From Gammaproteobacteria bacterium (GTDB lineage Bacteria > Pseudomonadota > Gammaproteobacteria > Ga0077536): 64,000 bases of DNA. Made by a program: the position numbers and the translations under genes. Positions 26,496-35,342 of the stretch are shown piece by piece; position 1 is the stretch's first letter; every line of letters begins with the position of its first letter. Under the pieces are notes generated by a model that saw nothing but the letters and a program-made list of their open reading frames with translations, searched no databases and had not been told where the DNA came from. Location of the stretch: the NCBI GenBank assembly GCA_016191285.1, contig JACPPA010000009.1, forward strand, positions 62,001 through 126,000, given 5' to 3'.

Positions 26496-27689
26496 TTACA
26501 CCCGCGCATCAACAAGCGTCAGCGGTTGCCGCGCTAATTCGGTCACTGGTGCAACTTCCGCAACGGTAAGGCGGTCGACCTGCAGTCCGCATCGTTCAAG
26601 TTGTCGCTGCAATATATGTTGGTGGCGGGCGATCATTTCCCGCGTCGCCGGATCATCGCTCCAGACGCTCATGGCTACATGAAGGTCACTCAGCGTGAGG
26701 CGCGCGCGCAGTTCCCGGTCGTCGCCTAAGGGAACGCGGACCATCACCGTGGTTGGCGCGACGTAATCCGAATGCTCGCCTGCCAAGTCGCGTTCGACAT
26801 TGATCAAGACTGAACCAATCCCCTGGTCAACGGTAACCGGGATTTCAAAGGTGCCGTAAACCATACCGTTGTTGGCGGCTTCGGCGATTTGAAGTTGGTG
26901 AGTCGTGATACGCGCGACGACCGCTTCAATCGCGTCCTTCACACCAGCTAACCTCTGCGGCTGAGGACTGATGCCGAGGGCTTGGAGCGAACTCGAAAGT
27001 TCCGGTGCTGTACGCGCCGCGATCGTCACTCGTGCGGGGATAGATTCAGGCCGGTGTTCAAGCGCGAGGTCCGTCGCACGCAACAACGTCAACGCACGCC
27101 ATTTCAAATCGGTATTTGGCAGGCGTTCTAGTCCCTGGCTAGTTGTCACCTGCGCAAGCGTCGCTTCCAAGTGGATTCCGGTATTAGTTAGCGCGCGTTT
27201 CAGGTCCGCCGGATTGCTGAGTTCGACGAGCGTCGGCGCATTGGCTACCATCGTTTCGATCTGCTGCACCAATTGCAGTATCTGGGCAGTTACCGGCTCG
27301 CCGCTTGGCGCCGGCGTATTGAGCGATGTGGCAAGCGCGCCGAGCGCCTGATACATCCCGGCTAATGGCTGCTGTCGTGGTAGGACCAGATTTAAACCGC
27401 GGTTTAGGACTGATGTCGGTTCGACCTCGTGAGTCGGGGGCTGCGGCAGCGGAGTGAGAACTGGCAACGAACCGGCGCTTTTTACCTGCACGACAAATTT
27501 TTGGCCCGGTGCGAGAGTGGCGGCGCTCGCGGTTTCGAAGATCGCGCCGTCAATGCGCAGGCGAGTGGAGTTTTTATCGCTCGGGCCGATAACCGTCACG
27601 TCGAGAAGCTGGCCGACAACCCATTCTTGGAGCGGGCCTAGCGCGGGTTTGCTAAGCGCGCCGGGCGTGGCGATGGGCATGACTTTCAT
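26496..27689 (-). CDS. fliK: Flagellar hook-length control protein FliK-like
   Basis: This 397-residue protein has the FliK layout: a variable Pro/Thr-rich N-terminal half and a conserved C-terminal domain (VRVPLGDDRELRARLTLSDLHVAMSVWSDDPATREMIARHQHILQRQLERCGLQVDRLTVAEV). FliK measures hook length and switches export specificity through FlhB. Fitting this, the fhlB gene follows immediately. There are no other flagellar genes in the window, so the pair is separated from the main flagellar cluster. It diverges from the GYF/pentapeptide gene. Confidence 0.8.
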   Translation of the reverse strand: MKVMPIATPGALSKPALGPLQEWVVGQLLDVTVIGPSDKNSTRLRIDGAIFETASAATLAPGQKFVVQVKSAGSLPVLTPLPQPPTHEVEPTSVLNRGLNLVLPRQQPLAGMYQALGALATSLNTPAPSGEPVTAQILQLVQQIETMVANAPTLVELSNPADLKRALTNTGIHLEATLAQVTTSQGLERLPNTDLKWRALTLLRATDLALEHRPESIPARVTIAARTAPELSSSLQALGISPQPQRLAGVKDAIEAVVARITTHQLQIAEAANNGMVYGTFEIPVTVDQGIGSVLINVERDLAGEHSDYVAPTTVMVRVPLGDDRELRARLTLSDLHVAMSVWSDDPATREMIARHQHILQRQLERCGLQVDRLTVAEVAPVTELARQPLTLVDARV

Positions 27690-27770
27690 GTGTCATACAG
27701 CGGCTGGAAGGGCCAGTTCTTGACCAAATAACGAACCTCACAGCAGCATCTTCGCGGGAGCTTGCGGCAT

Positions 27771-28646
27771 ATGCCGATCGGACATCTTTGGTATGTGCGC
27801 CGGGGCCATGACAAGCGTGGCCCATTTCCCGCCGCGATTATCGAACGCAACATTGGTCTGGGACGCATAACGGCGACCGACGACATTAGCCCGGATGGCG
27901 AACAATGGGTGTCTGCGAGCGACTACCCAGACTTTGCCCTGCACGCCGTGAGCGGACGTGAGCCAGCGCGCCTGCGCCAGCTCGATGAACGCCAGCGCGA
28001 ACGACGCGCCTTAGCGCTTGAACCGCGCGGCGATGAAGGACGGACCGGCGGCGATCGCCGCGAACCGGAAGAATCTGAACTAGTTCGGCGGCGTGAACGC
28101 GCCAATCAGGTATGGGACGGATTGCGTCCGCGACAGTTGTCCGCGCGCGGTACCTTTGTGGCGATTAGCGTGGTGCTCGGACTGGTATTCGCTATCGGTT
28201 GGTTGGCGCGCCGCGCTGAACCACCGACCGTTGTGCGCTGTGAGGCGCCGGCTGCCCCGCGTGTGATCTGGGATTTTTGTAGCAAGCAAGCGGTCGACCT
28301 GCACGGCGCTGATCTTCACGCATCAAGTCTCCGCAACACGGCGTTAGTCGGGGCGAATTTAGCCGATTCGAATTTGGAGGGCGCCAATTTCGCCTATGCG
28401 GATTTAACCGCCGCAAATCTCGCCGGCGCGGACGCCACGGCGCTCAAATTAACCGGCGCTAGTTTGCGCGGCACGAATCTAACCGACGCTAAGTTGAGTG
28501 GCGCTGATCTGGAGTATGCGGATTTGTCGGGAGCGAACATCGCAGGCGTGAATTGGGCCAAGGCGCGGCTCGGTAACGCAATTTGGACCACTGGTGCGTC
28601 CTGCGCGCCGCAGTCGATCGGTACCTGCGTGCTGTCTGTCCCTTAG
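27771..28646 (+). CDS. GYF-like domain, one membrane span, pentapeptide-repeat protein
   Basis: The N-terminus is a GYF_2-type domain (GHLWYVRRGHDKRGPFPAAIIERNIGLGRITATDDISPDGEQWV) that typically binds peptide motifs or ribosome-associated partners. An Arg/Glu-rich coiled segment (about residues 65-120) leads to one membrane helix (TFVAISVVLGLVFAIGWLA). The C-terminal 100 residues are pentapeptide repeats of the A(D/N)LxX type, forming a right-handed beta-helix, probably in the periplasm. The ATG at 27771 is preferred over the upstream TTG at 27762 because GGGAG lies 10 bases before it. The function is unknown; this combination of domains is the notable point. Confidence 0.8.
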   Translation: MPIGHLWYVRRGHDKRGPFPAAIIERNIGLGRITATDDISPDGEQWVSASDYPDFALHAVSGREPARLRQLDERQRERRALALEPRGDEGRTGGDRREPEESELVRRRERANQVWDGLRPRQLSARGTFVAISVVLGLVFAIGWLARRAEPPTVVRCEAPAAPRVIWDFCSKQAVDLHGADLHASSLRNTALVGANLADSNLEGANFAYADLTAANLAGADATALKLTGASLRGTNLTDAKLSGADLEYADLSGANIAGVNWAKARLGNAIWTTGASCAPQSIGTCVLSVP

Positions 28647-28771
28647 CACGCGTTATTTCGCGGACCGACCGCGATTTTAGAATCCGTCATCCTCTCTCAA
28701 ATTCATCGCGACACCGGACCGACACATGCCTTCGACGTGTCGATCGACTGTGCGCTGACCGCGGATTAAGC

Positions 28772-28800
28772 TTGAAAAAGGTCCAATGACTCAGTACGAT
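28772..28800 (+). promoter_or_regulatory. Sigma70 promoter for the initiator tRNA operon
   Basis: TTGAAA (28772-28777) and TACGAT (28795-28800) are separated by exactly 17 bases. The GC-only stretch GCGCGCCC that follows is a typical discriminator of growth-rate-controlled stable-RNA promoters, so stringent control is likely. The tRNA begins 16 bases after the -10 box. Confidence 0.8.
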
Positions 28801-28815
28801 GCGCGCCCTAGCTAG

Positions 28816-28892
28816 TGCGGGGTGGAGCAGTCTGGCAGCTCGTCGGGCTCATAACCCGAAGGTCGCAGGTTCAAATCCTGCCCCCGCTACCA
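28816..28892 (+). tRNA. metY: tRNA-fMet (initiator, anticodon CAT)
   Basis: The 77-base sequence folds as a tRNA with a CAT anticodon in CTCATAA, the three G-C pairs of the initiator anticodon stem (GGG/CCC), and CCA encoded at the 3' end. The first and last acceptor positions are T1 and T72, unpaired, which is the initiator hallmark; E. coli has C1-A72 there. Its place immediately before rimP-nusA-infB is that of E. coli metY. Confidence 0.95.
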
Positions 28893-28904
28893 TCGAAACG
28901 AAAG

Positions 28905-28928
28905 GCCCCGGGTGATCGGGGCTTTTTT
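28905..28928 (+). terminator. Terminator or attenuator between metY and rimP
   Basis: A GCCCCG stem (28905-28910) pairs with CGGGGC (28917-28922), with a six-base loop, and is followed by six T. It would end most tRNA transcripts while allowing some read-through into rimP, as at the E. coli metY operon. Confidence 0.88.
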
Positions 28929-28946
28929 GTTTTGGAAGGAACACGA

Positions 28947-29453
28947 TTGATTGCAAACGATATTCTTGAACCATTAGTCGGTCCGACCGTAGCCGGGCTC
29001 GGCTACGAACTGCTGGGCATTGAGCGGCAACGATCGGGAGATAATCTATTGCTCCGCCTGTACATCGATAGCCCGACGGGGATTGCCCTGATGGATTGCG
29101 AACGCGTGAGCAAACAGATCGGTAACCTGCTCGATGCCGAACAACTTATCGATGGTCGATATACGCTCGAAGTTTCTTCGCCGGGTGTCGATCGGCCGTT
29201 ATTTAAACTCGACCACTATCGGCGCTTCATTGGTGCGACGGTGCAAGTTCGCTTGCGCGCGTTAGTTGAGCAGCGCCGGCGTCTGCAAGGCAAACTCCTC
29301 GCGGTCGACGAACGCACGGTCAGCGTGGAGTGCGATGACGAGACCATACAGGTTCCCGTCGGGTTAATTGAACGCACACGGCTGGTCCCGTCCTGGGAAC
29401 TGAACTCCAAACCCGCTTCGCCTAAGCGCGGCCCGAAGAAGTCTGTAGGTTGA
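28947..29453 (+). CDS. rimP: Ribosome maturation factor RimP
   Basis: RimP helps assemble the 30S subunit. The start is TTG at 28947, with GGAAGGA 6 bases upstream, immediately after the metY terminator. The frame is open further back, but only through the tRNA. The product of 168 residues has the N-terminal fold ([22 protein letters not shown]) and the typical [14 protein letters not shown] and [18 protein letters not shown] sequences. The stop overlaps the start region of nusA. Confidence 0.95.
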   Translation: MIANDILEPLVGPTVAGLGYELLGIERQRSGDNLLLRLYIDSPTGIALMDCERVSKQIGNLLDAEQLIDGRYTLEVSSPGVDRPLFKLDHYRRFIGATVQVRLRALVEQRRRLQGKLLAVDERTVSVECDDETIQVPVGLIERTRLVPSWELNSKPASPKRGPKKSVG

Positions 29454-29458
29454 TCCCG

Positions 29459-31012
29459 ATGAACAAAGAAATCTTAACGGTTGTTGATGTCGTTTCTAAC
29501 GAAAAAAGCGTTTCTAAGGACGTGATATTCGAGGCCTTGGAAGCCGCCTTGGCGAGCGCCACCAAGAAGCGCTACTCGGAAGACATTGAAGTCCGCGTCG
29601 ACATCAATCGAATGACGGGCGATTACGCCGCGTTTCGACGCTGGGAAGTCATCGATCCCGAAGCCCATAGAATTCAATTTGAGCTCGATGCCGACGATCC
29701 CATCGCGTTGGAATTCAAGGAACGCCAGATTTGGCTCGCCGACGCTGTGCAGCGACAACCCGAGATCAAGGCCGGCGAATTTATCGAAGAGCCGTTGCAA
29801 GCGGCGGATTTCGGCCGCATCGCCGCTCAAACCGCCAAGCAAGTCATCGTGCAAAAAGTGCGCGAAGCCGAGCGCGCGCAGGTCGTCGAAGCGTTTCAAG
29901 GCCGCATCGGCGATTTAGTAATGGGGGTCGTCAAGCGCGTCGAGCGCGGCAACGTTTATCTGGACCTTGGCGGTAACGCCGAGGCGATTATTGTCAAAGA
30001 ACATATGATTCCGCGTGAAGTGGTGCGGCCGGGCGATCGCATTCGTGGCTATCTATTCGAAGTGCGGCCGGAGAAGCGCGGACCGCAGTTATTTGTGAGT
30101 CGTACCGCGCGCGAATTGCTGATTGAGCTCTTTAAACTCGAAGTGCCGGAAATTGGCGAAGGCGTGATCGAAATCCATGGCGCCGCGCGTGATCCCGGAC
30201 TGCGCGCCAAAATCGCGGTGCGCAGCGCGGATCCGCGAATCGATCCCGTCGGCGCCTGCGTCGGCATGCGCGGCTCGCGCGTTCAGGCGGTGTCCAATGA
30301 GTTGGCCGGCGAGCGTGTTGACATCATTCTGTGGGACGAGAACTCAGCGCAGTTCGTGATCAATGCCATGTCGCCAGCCGAGGTGGTGTCCATTCTCGTC
30401 GATGAGGATTCGCAGAGCATGGATGTCGCGGTGGTCGAAGATCAGCTATCGCAGGCGATCGGGCGCAACGGCCAAAATGTGCGTTTAGCCAGTCAGTTGA
30501 CCGGCTGGGAACTCAACGTCATGAATGAGGCTGACGCCGAATCGAAGAGCGCGGCCGAGACGCAAAAGGCGCAGAAGACATTCATGGATCTTCTCGATGT
30601 CGATGAAGAGATTGCGGTAATCCTGGTCCAGGAAGGGTTTACGACCATCGAAGAAATCGCCTACGTCCCCGAACACGAAATGGCAAATATCGAAGAATTC
30701 GATGAGACCCTAATTAGCGAGCTGCGGCAACGGGCGAAAGATCTGTTGTTAACGCGCGCCATCGCGTCCGAGGAGAAGCTCGGGGATACCCAACCAGCCG
30801 ACGATTTGCTTGGCATGGAAGGAATGGATAAGGAATTGGCGCATCAAATGGCCGGGCGAGGAATCGTGTCGATGGAGGATCTGGCAGAGCAATCCGTCGA
30901 CGAACTCATGGAGTTGGAGGGCATGAACCCAGAACGTGCCGCTGAACTCATCATGGCCGCGCGCGCGCCGTGGTTCGCCGCGGACGTCACGACGGGAGGG
31001 ACCGATGGCTGA
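29459..31012 (+). CDS. nusA: Transcription termination/antitermination factor NusA
   Basis: NusA binds RNA polymerase and nascent RNA at pauses and terminators. The N-terminal polymerase-binding domain, an S1 domain ([25 protein letters not shown]), two KH domains ([20 protein letters not shown] and [22 protein letters not shown]), and two C-terminal acidic HhH repeats (about residues 370-510) are all present. At 517 residues it is slightly longer than E. coli NusA. The ATG at 29459 follows the rimP stop; a TTG at 29450 would add three residues. Confidence 0.96.
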   Translation: MNKEILTVVDVVSNEKSVSKDVIFEALEAALASATKKRYSEDIEVRVDINRMTGDYAAFRRWEVIDPEAHRIQFELDADDPIALEFKERQIWLADAVQRQPEIKAGEFIEEPLQAADFGRIAAQTAKQVIVQKVREAERAQVVEAFQGRIGDLVMGVVKRVERGNVYLDLGGNAEAIIVKEHMIPREVVRPGDRIRGYLFEVRPEKRGPQLFVSRTARELLIELFKLEVPEIGEGVIEIHGAARDPGLRAKIAVRSADPRIDPVGACVGMRGSRVQAVSNELAGERVDIILWDENSAQFVINAMSPAEVVSILVDEDSQSMDVAVVEDQLSQAIGRNGQNVRLASQLTGWELNVMNEADAESKSAAETQKAQKTFMDLLDVDEEIAVILVQEGFTTIEEIAYVPEHEMANIEEFDETLISELRQRAKDLLLTRAIASEEKLGDTQPADDLLGMEGMDKELAHQMAGRGIVSMEDLAEQSVDELMELEGMNPERAAELIMAARAPWFAADVTTGGTDG

Positions 31013-33578
31013 AATTACGGTCGGAGACTTTGCGAATGTCGTCGGCATTTCAGTCGATCGCTTACTGGCGCAATTAGGCGAAGCAGGACTTTCCGAGAAA
31101 AAACCATCCGATACGATTACCGAGGCCGAGAAGAGTCAACTTCTCGGTTATTTGCGGCGCTTGCATGGCAAAGACGATCCGGCTTTGGAGCCCAGCAAAA
31201 TTACCTTAAGCCGCAAGACCCACGGCGAGATAAAAATTCTCGGCGATAAGCCCAAAGGCCGGTTACGCGCTACCGCCAAACCGACGGTCGCCAAAACGGT
31301 TGCAGTCGAAATTCGGCGTAAAAAGACCTATGTCAAACGCAGCGTGGTTGCCGAAGAAGAAGCCGCCCGCCTCGAAAAAGAGCACGCGGAAGTCGAACTT
31401 CAGCGGCAAGAAGCGCAAGCGAAGTTAGGACCTGCACCCGAGTCGACTGCCGCGGTGACGGCGGCGGCCGAGCTGCCCGCCGCGCCGCCGGTGGATGAAC
31501 CGGCGGTGACTGTCCGTGTCGACGAGGTAAGCACCGACGTCGCCGAAATCACGACGAGTACACCGGTCCCAGAAATCGCCCGGGTAATCCCAGAAGTTCC
31601 GCCCCTTCCCGCGCCGTCAGCACCGTCACGCGGGCGTCCAGAATTTATCCAAGCGCGTAATGACGGGCGAGGCGATGAGCGTGATCCGCGACAAGGTGGC
31701 GCGCGCAAGGAGTTGCATGTCGCGAGCGACAAATCCGGCAAACGCAAAAAGAAAGCGCCGCCGCCGCGACGCGTCGTTCCGCCGTCCGGTGCTAAACATG
31801 GATTCGAAAGGCCGACTCAGCCGGTCGTTCGCGATGTATTGATTCCCGAAAGCGTGACGGTCGCGGAGCTTGCGCAACGGATGTCGGTTAAAGCCGCCGA
31901 GGTTATCAAGGCCATGATGAACCTCGGCAGCATGGTCACGATCAATCAAATGATTGATCAGGAGACCGCCGCCGTCGTCGTCGAAGAGATGGGGCATCGC
32001 GCCAAGCTGCTGCGCGAGAACGCAGTTGAAGAGAAGTTGATGGAGCGTGCGAGTGTCGAGATCGAAGGGGAAACCCGCGCGCCAATCGTCACCATCATGG
32101 GCCATGTCGATCACGGCAAGACTTCGCTTCTCGACTTTATTCGAAAATCGCGAGTCGCGGCCGGCGAAGCGGGCGGCATCACGCAACATATCGGCGCCTA
32201 TCGCGTCGACACCGCGGGTGGGCCCATCACCTTTCTTGATACGCCTGGCCATGAAGCGTTCACCGCGATGCGTGCGCGCGGCGCCAAGGTCACCGATATC
32301 GTCATTCTCGTGGTCGCGGCCGACGACGGTGTCATGCCGCAAACCGAAGAAGCGGTGAAACACGCGAAAGCCGCTGGCGTCCCGATGATTGTCGCCGTTA
32401 ATAAAATGGATAAAAACGGCGCGGATCCTGAACGCATCAAGCAAGAGCTATCGGTCCGCGGCGTCATTGCCGAAGACTGGGGTGGCGATACACAATTCGT
32501 GCCCGTGTCAGCGCGGACTGGTGATGGTGTCGACCGTTTGCTCGAAGCCATTTCGCTGCAAGCTGAAGTGTTGGAACTCAAGGCGGTCGATCACGGTAGT
32601 GCAAAAGGCGTTGTAATCGAATCGCGGCTCGACCGTGGGCGTGGTCCGGTGGCGACCGTGTTAGTGCAGCGCGGCCAATTGCGACGCGGCGACGTGTTGT
32701 TGACCGGCACGGAATTCGGACGCGTGCGCGCCATGGTCGATGCGCATGGCCAAACCGTCGAGACCGCGGGTCCGTCGGATCCGGTGGAGGTCTTGGGTTT
32801 GTCGGGTACGCCGAATGCGGGCGATGACGCCATGGTGGTCGACGATGAGCGTAAGGCCCGCGAAATCGCGATCTTCCGTCAAGACAAGGACCGCGAGAAC
32901 AAACTCGCGCGGCAGCAGGCGTCGAAACTCGACAATGTGTTTTCGCAGATGAAGGATGGCGGTAGTTCGTCGCTCAAGATCTTGATCAAGGCGGACGTGC
33001 AAGGTTCAGCCGAGGCGATCTCAGAGGCATTAACCCGCCTCAGCAATGACGAAGTCCGCGTGGATGTCATTTCTAGCGGGGTCGGCGGCATCAATGAATC
33101 CGATGTCAATCTGGCGTTAGCCTCCCGCGCCTTTATCGTCGGCTTTAATGTCCGCGCGGATAGCTCGGCGCGCCGTGTCGTGGATGACGAGGGCATCGAT
33201 CTGCGCTATTACAGCGTCATCTATGACGTAATCGATGACGTAAGAGCCGCGGTCACCGGCATGCTGGCGCCGGAAATCCGTGAATCGATCATCGGCGTCG
33301 CCGAAGTACGCGATGTCTTTCGCTCGTCGAAACTGGGTGCCATCGCGGGCTGTATCGTTACCACGGGGACGATCCGTCGCAGCAATCCCATTCGAGTGTT
33401 GCGTGATAACGTGGTCATCTACGAAGGCGAGCTCGAGTCCCTTCGGCGCTTCAAGGATGATGTCTCCGAAGTGAAGGCCGGCACCGAGTGTGGCATTGGC
33501 GTGAAGAACTACAACGATGTCCGTCCTGGCGACAACATCGAAGTATATGAACGCACGATAGTTGCACGGACGGCGTAA
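31005..33578 (+). CDS. infB: Translation initiation factor IF-2
   Basis: IF-2 is the GTPase that places initiator tRNA on the 30S subunit. The N-terminal IF2_N domain ([22 protein letters not shown]) leads to a long Ala/Pro/Glu linker. The G domain has [24 protein letters not shown] and NKMD. Four C-terminal domains complete 857 residues. The ATG at 31005 overlaps the nusA stop (ATGGCTGA) and is preceded by GGGAGGG, so translation is coupled. Confidence 0.97.
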   Translation: MAEITVGDFANVVGISVDRLLAQLGEAGLSEKKPSDTITEAEKSQLLGYLRRLHGKDDPALEPSKITLSRKTHGEIKILGDKPKGRLRATAKPTVAKTVAVEIRRKKTYVKRSVVAEEEAARLEKEHAEVELQRQEAQAKLGPAPESTAAVTAAAELPAAPPVDEPAVTVRVDEVSTDVAEITTSTPVPEIARVIPEVPPLPAPSAPSRGRPEFIQARNDGRGDERDPRQGGARKELHVASDKSGKRKKKAPPPRRVVPPSGAKHGFERPTQPVVRDVLIPESVTVAELAQRMSVKAAEVIKAMMNLGSMVTINQMIDQETAAVVVEEMGHRAKLLRENAVEEKLMERASVEIEGETRAPIVTIMGHVDHGKTSLLDFIRKSRVAAGEAGGITQHIGAYRVDTAGGPITFLDTPGHEAFTAMRARGAKVTDIVILVVAADDGVMPQTEEAVKHAKAAGVPMIVAVNKMDKNGADPERIKQELSVRGVIAEDWGGDTQFVPVSARTGDGVDRLLEAISLQAEVLELKAVDHGSAKGVVIESRLDRGRGPVATVLVQRGQLRRGDVLLTGTEFGRVRAMVDAHGQTVETAGPSDPVEVLGLSGTPNAGDDAMVVDDERKAREIAIFRQDKDRENKLARQQASKLDNVFSQMKDGGSSSLKILIKADVQGSAEAISEALTRLSNDEVRVDVISSGVGGINESDVNLALASRAFIVGFNVRADSSARRVVDDEGIDLRYYSVIYDVIDDVRAAVTGMLAPEIRESIIGVAEVRDVFRSSKLGAIAGCIVTTGTIRRSNPIRVLRDNVVIYEGELESLRRFKDDVSEVKAGTECGIGVKNYNDVRPGDNIEVYERTIVARTA

Positions 33579-33599
33579 CGGATAATTGTCGACGCTCTG

Positions 33600-33956
33600 A
33601 TGCCCCGCGAGTTTCCTCGCCACGTCCGGATCGCGCAGGCCATTCACCGGATCCTTGCCCCCGAGTTCACGCGCCTTGCGCGTGTCGCCGGGGTTGGGAT
33701 GACAACGATCACCGACGTAACTGTGGCGAGCGATTTGAGCGTGGCGACTTTGTTTGTCAGCGTGTACGCAGAGCAGGCCAAAAACGCGGCACTCGAACCC
33801 TTGCGCGCGGCATTGCCGCAAATGCGGAGCTTGATTGCACGTGACTTGCGATTAAAAAGGGTCCCCATCTTGGCCTTGGAATTTGACGAGACCGTCGCGC
33901 GCGGCGCGCGGATTTCCGAACTATTAGCCTCGCGTCCAACGCGCGCTGACTCTTGA
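33600..33956 (+). CDS. rbfA: Ribosome-binding factor A
   Basis: RbfA is a KH-fold protein that matures 16S rRNA in the 30S subunit. The sequence has the family start (RVAQAIHRILAPEF-like) and the DVTVASDLSVATLFVSVYAE core, with 118 residues. It lies 21 bases after infB and shares its last bases with the truB TTG start, the usual operon order. Confidence 0.93.
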   Translation: MPREFPRHVRIAQAIHRILAPEFTRLARVAGVGMTTITDVTVASDLSVATLFVSVYAEQAKNAALEPLRAALPQMRSLIARDLRLKRVPILALEFDETVARGARISELLASRPTRADS

Positions 33957-34876
33957 TCGACACCGAGCGGCGTCCGCGATGGCGTGCCGTCAACGGGATC
34001 TTGCTGCTTGATAAGCCCATCGGCCTAAGTTCTAACCAAGCCCTGCAAAAAGTTCGCCGGGCATTTCAAGCGGCGAAGGCAGGCCACACCGGCACCTTGG
34101 ATGTTGCCGCCAGCGGCTTACTGCCGATCTGTTTTGGCGCGGCGACCAAGGTCTGTTCGTTTTTATTAGATGCGGATAAGCGTTACCGCGCGGAAATTCG
34201 TTTTGGGCAGACGACGACCACCGGCGATCGCGAGGGCGACGTGATTGCGACGGCGCCCGCGGTTCCCTCCACTGCCGAAGAAGTGGAGGCGGCGCTCAGG
34301 GGCTTTCACGGCGAAATCCAGCAGACCCCACCGATGTATTCGGCGCTGAAGCATCGCGGGCAACCGTTGTATAAATTGGCGCGACAAGGGATCGAAATCG
34401 AACGCGCGGCGCGCACGGTTCAGATCCATCATTTGGAGTTGTTACATTACACGGCCGGCCTAGCGGTGATCGACGTTAGTTGTTCTAAAGGGACCTATAT
34501 TCGAACGCTGGCCGTCGCGCTTGGCGAGGTCCTGGGTTGCGGCGCCCATCTGGCGGGATTGCATCGCCTCGCCACCGGACCATTCAACGTGACCGCGGCG
34601 CATCCGCTCAGCTTGTTCACCACGACGAACTATGAACTAGGCGACTACGACGCCTTACTTTTAGCGCCAGACCAAGCGCTTAGCGGATATTCGGAAGTCA
34701 CGATCGATGCCGCCGGAGTGCAACGCGTGGCGCACGGTCAAGCGATTCACGTTGCGGCGCAAGTGCGCGAACCCCTTGTGGTTCGAATCTATGGACCCGC
34801 CAAGCAATTCATCGGAATGGGTGTCTTAGCTTCTGACGGAACGCTCACGCCGAAGCGATTGATGGGCGATAAATGA
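33953..34876 (+). CDS. truB: tRNA pseudouridine(55) synthase
   Basis: TruB forms pseudouridine 55 in the T-loop of most tRNAs. The family sequences LLDKPIGLSSNQALQKVRR and GHTGTLDVAASGLLPICFGAATK (catalytic Asp in TGTLD) are present, and a C-terminal PUA-like part completes 307 residues. The start is TTG at 33953, overlapping the rbfA stop (TTGA); no ATG or GTG is found near the required position. Confidence 0.95.
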   Translation: MIDTERRPRWRAVNGILLLDKPIGLSSNQALQKVRRAFQAAKAGHTGTLDVAASGLLPICFGAATKVCSFLLDADKRYRAEIRFGQTTTTGDREGDVIATAPAVPSTAEEVEAALRGFHGEIQQTPPMYSALKHRGQPLYKLARQGIEIERAARTVQIHHLELLHYTAGLAVIDVSCSKGTYIRTLAVALGEVLGCGAHLAGLHRLATGPFNVTAAHPLSLFTTTNYELGDYDALLLAPDQALSGYSEVTIDAAGVQRVAHGQAIHVAAQVREPLVVRIYGPAKQFIGMGVLASDGTLTPKRLMGDK

Positions 34877-34919
34877 TGGGTGACAGGATCGAAAGCTAAT
34901 GATTTTTCATGAAAAACGG

Positions 34920-34948
34920 TTGTGAGAAGGAGCCTGCGCGGTTAGAAT
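34920..34948 (+). promoter_or_regulatory. Sigma70 promoter of rpsO
   Basis: TTGTGA (34920-34925) and TAGAAT (34943-34948) are 17 bases apart and lead to transcription about 40 bases before rpsO. A 14-bp palindrome, TTTTTCATGAAAAA, lies just upstream (34903-34916). It could be a protein-binding site or simply AT-rich UP-element sequence. Confidence 0.75.
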
Positions 34949-34995
34949 GCGCGCCGCAAACGAGCGCGAGATAGTGACAGCTTAGGAGTGCGTTA

Positions 34996-35265
34996 ATGGC
35001 GTTGAAGAGCGAACAAAAACAGCAGATCGTCGATGGCTATCGACGTGGTAACACCGACACCGGGTCGCCTGAAGTTCAGGTCGCACTGCTGTCCGCGCGG
35101 ATTGAAGACTTGTCCGAACATTTCAAAGCGCATGCCCACGACAACCATTCGCGCCAGGGTTTGCTGCGGATGGTGAATCGTCGCCGCAAATTACTCGATT
35201 ACCTAAAGACCCATCATACCGAGCGTTACCGCGACCTGATTGGACGCCTCGGACTCCGCAAGTAA
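34996..35265 (+). CDS. rpsO: 30S ribosomal protein S15
   Basis: S15 binds 16S rRNA early in 30S assembly. The 89-residue product has the full family sequence ([50 protein letters not shown]). TTAGGAG precedes the ATG. It has its own promoter and is followed by a stable hairpin and pnp, as in E. coli. Confidence 0.98.
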   Translation: MALKSEQKQQIVDGYRRGNTDTGSPEVQVALLSARIEDLSEHFKAHAHDNHSRQGLLRMVNRRRKLLDYLKTHHTERYRDLIGRLGLRK

Positions 35266-35274
35266 GCGCCTCCC

Positions 35275-35306
35275 CGCGGCGTCATGTTTCAGCAGATGGC
35301 GCCGCG
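35275..35306 (+). terminator. Stem-loop between rpsO and pnp
   Basis: CGCGGCGTCA (35275-35284) pairs with TGGCGCCGCG (35297-35306), with one T-G wobble and a 12-base loop. No T run follows. By analogy with E. coli, it may be the rpsO 3' stabiliser or the RNase III processing site through which PNPase controls its own message. Confidence 0.6.
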
Positions 35307-35342
35307 ATCCTCCAATTTGCTCCAGCTTTGGTTAAATAACGC

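Noticed and set aside
28815-28946. Open frame running through the tRNA and terminator into rimP
   Set aside because: It is the rimP frame without a stop; the tRNA, the terminator and a good ribosome binding site before TTG 28947 show that translation begins there.
31626-32444. Long antisense frame (about 270 codons) opposite infB
   Set aside because: It is a shadow of the GC-rich infB sequence, with no ribosome binding site and no protein-like domains; similar shadows lie opposite rbfA/infB and elsewhere.
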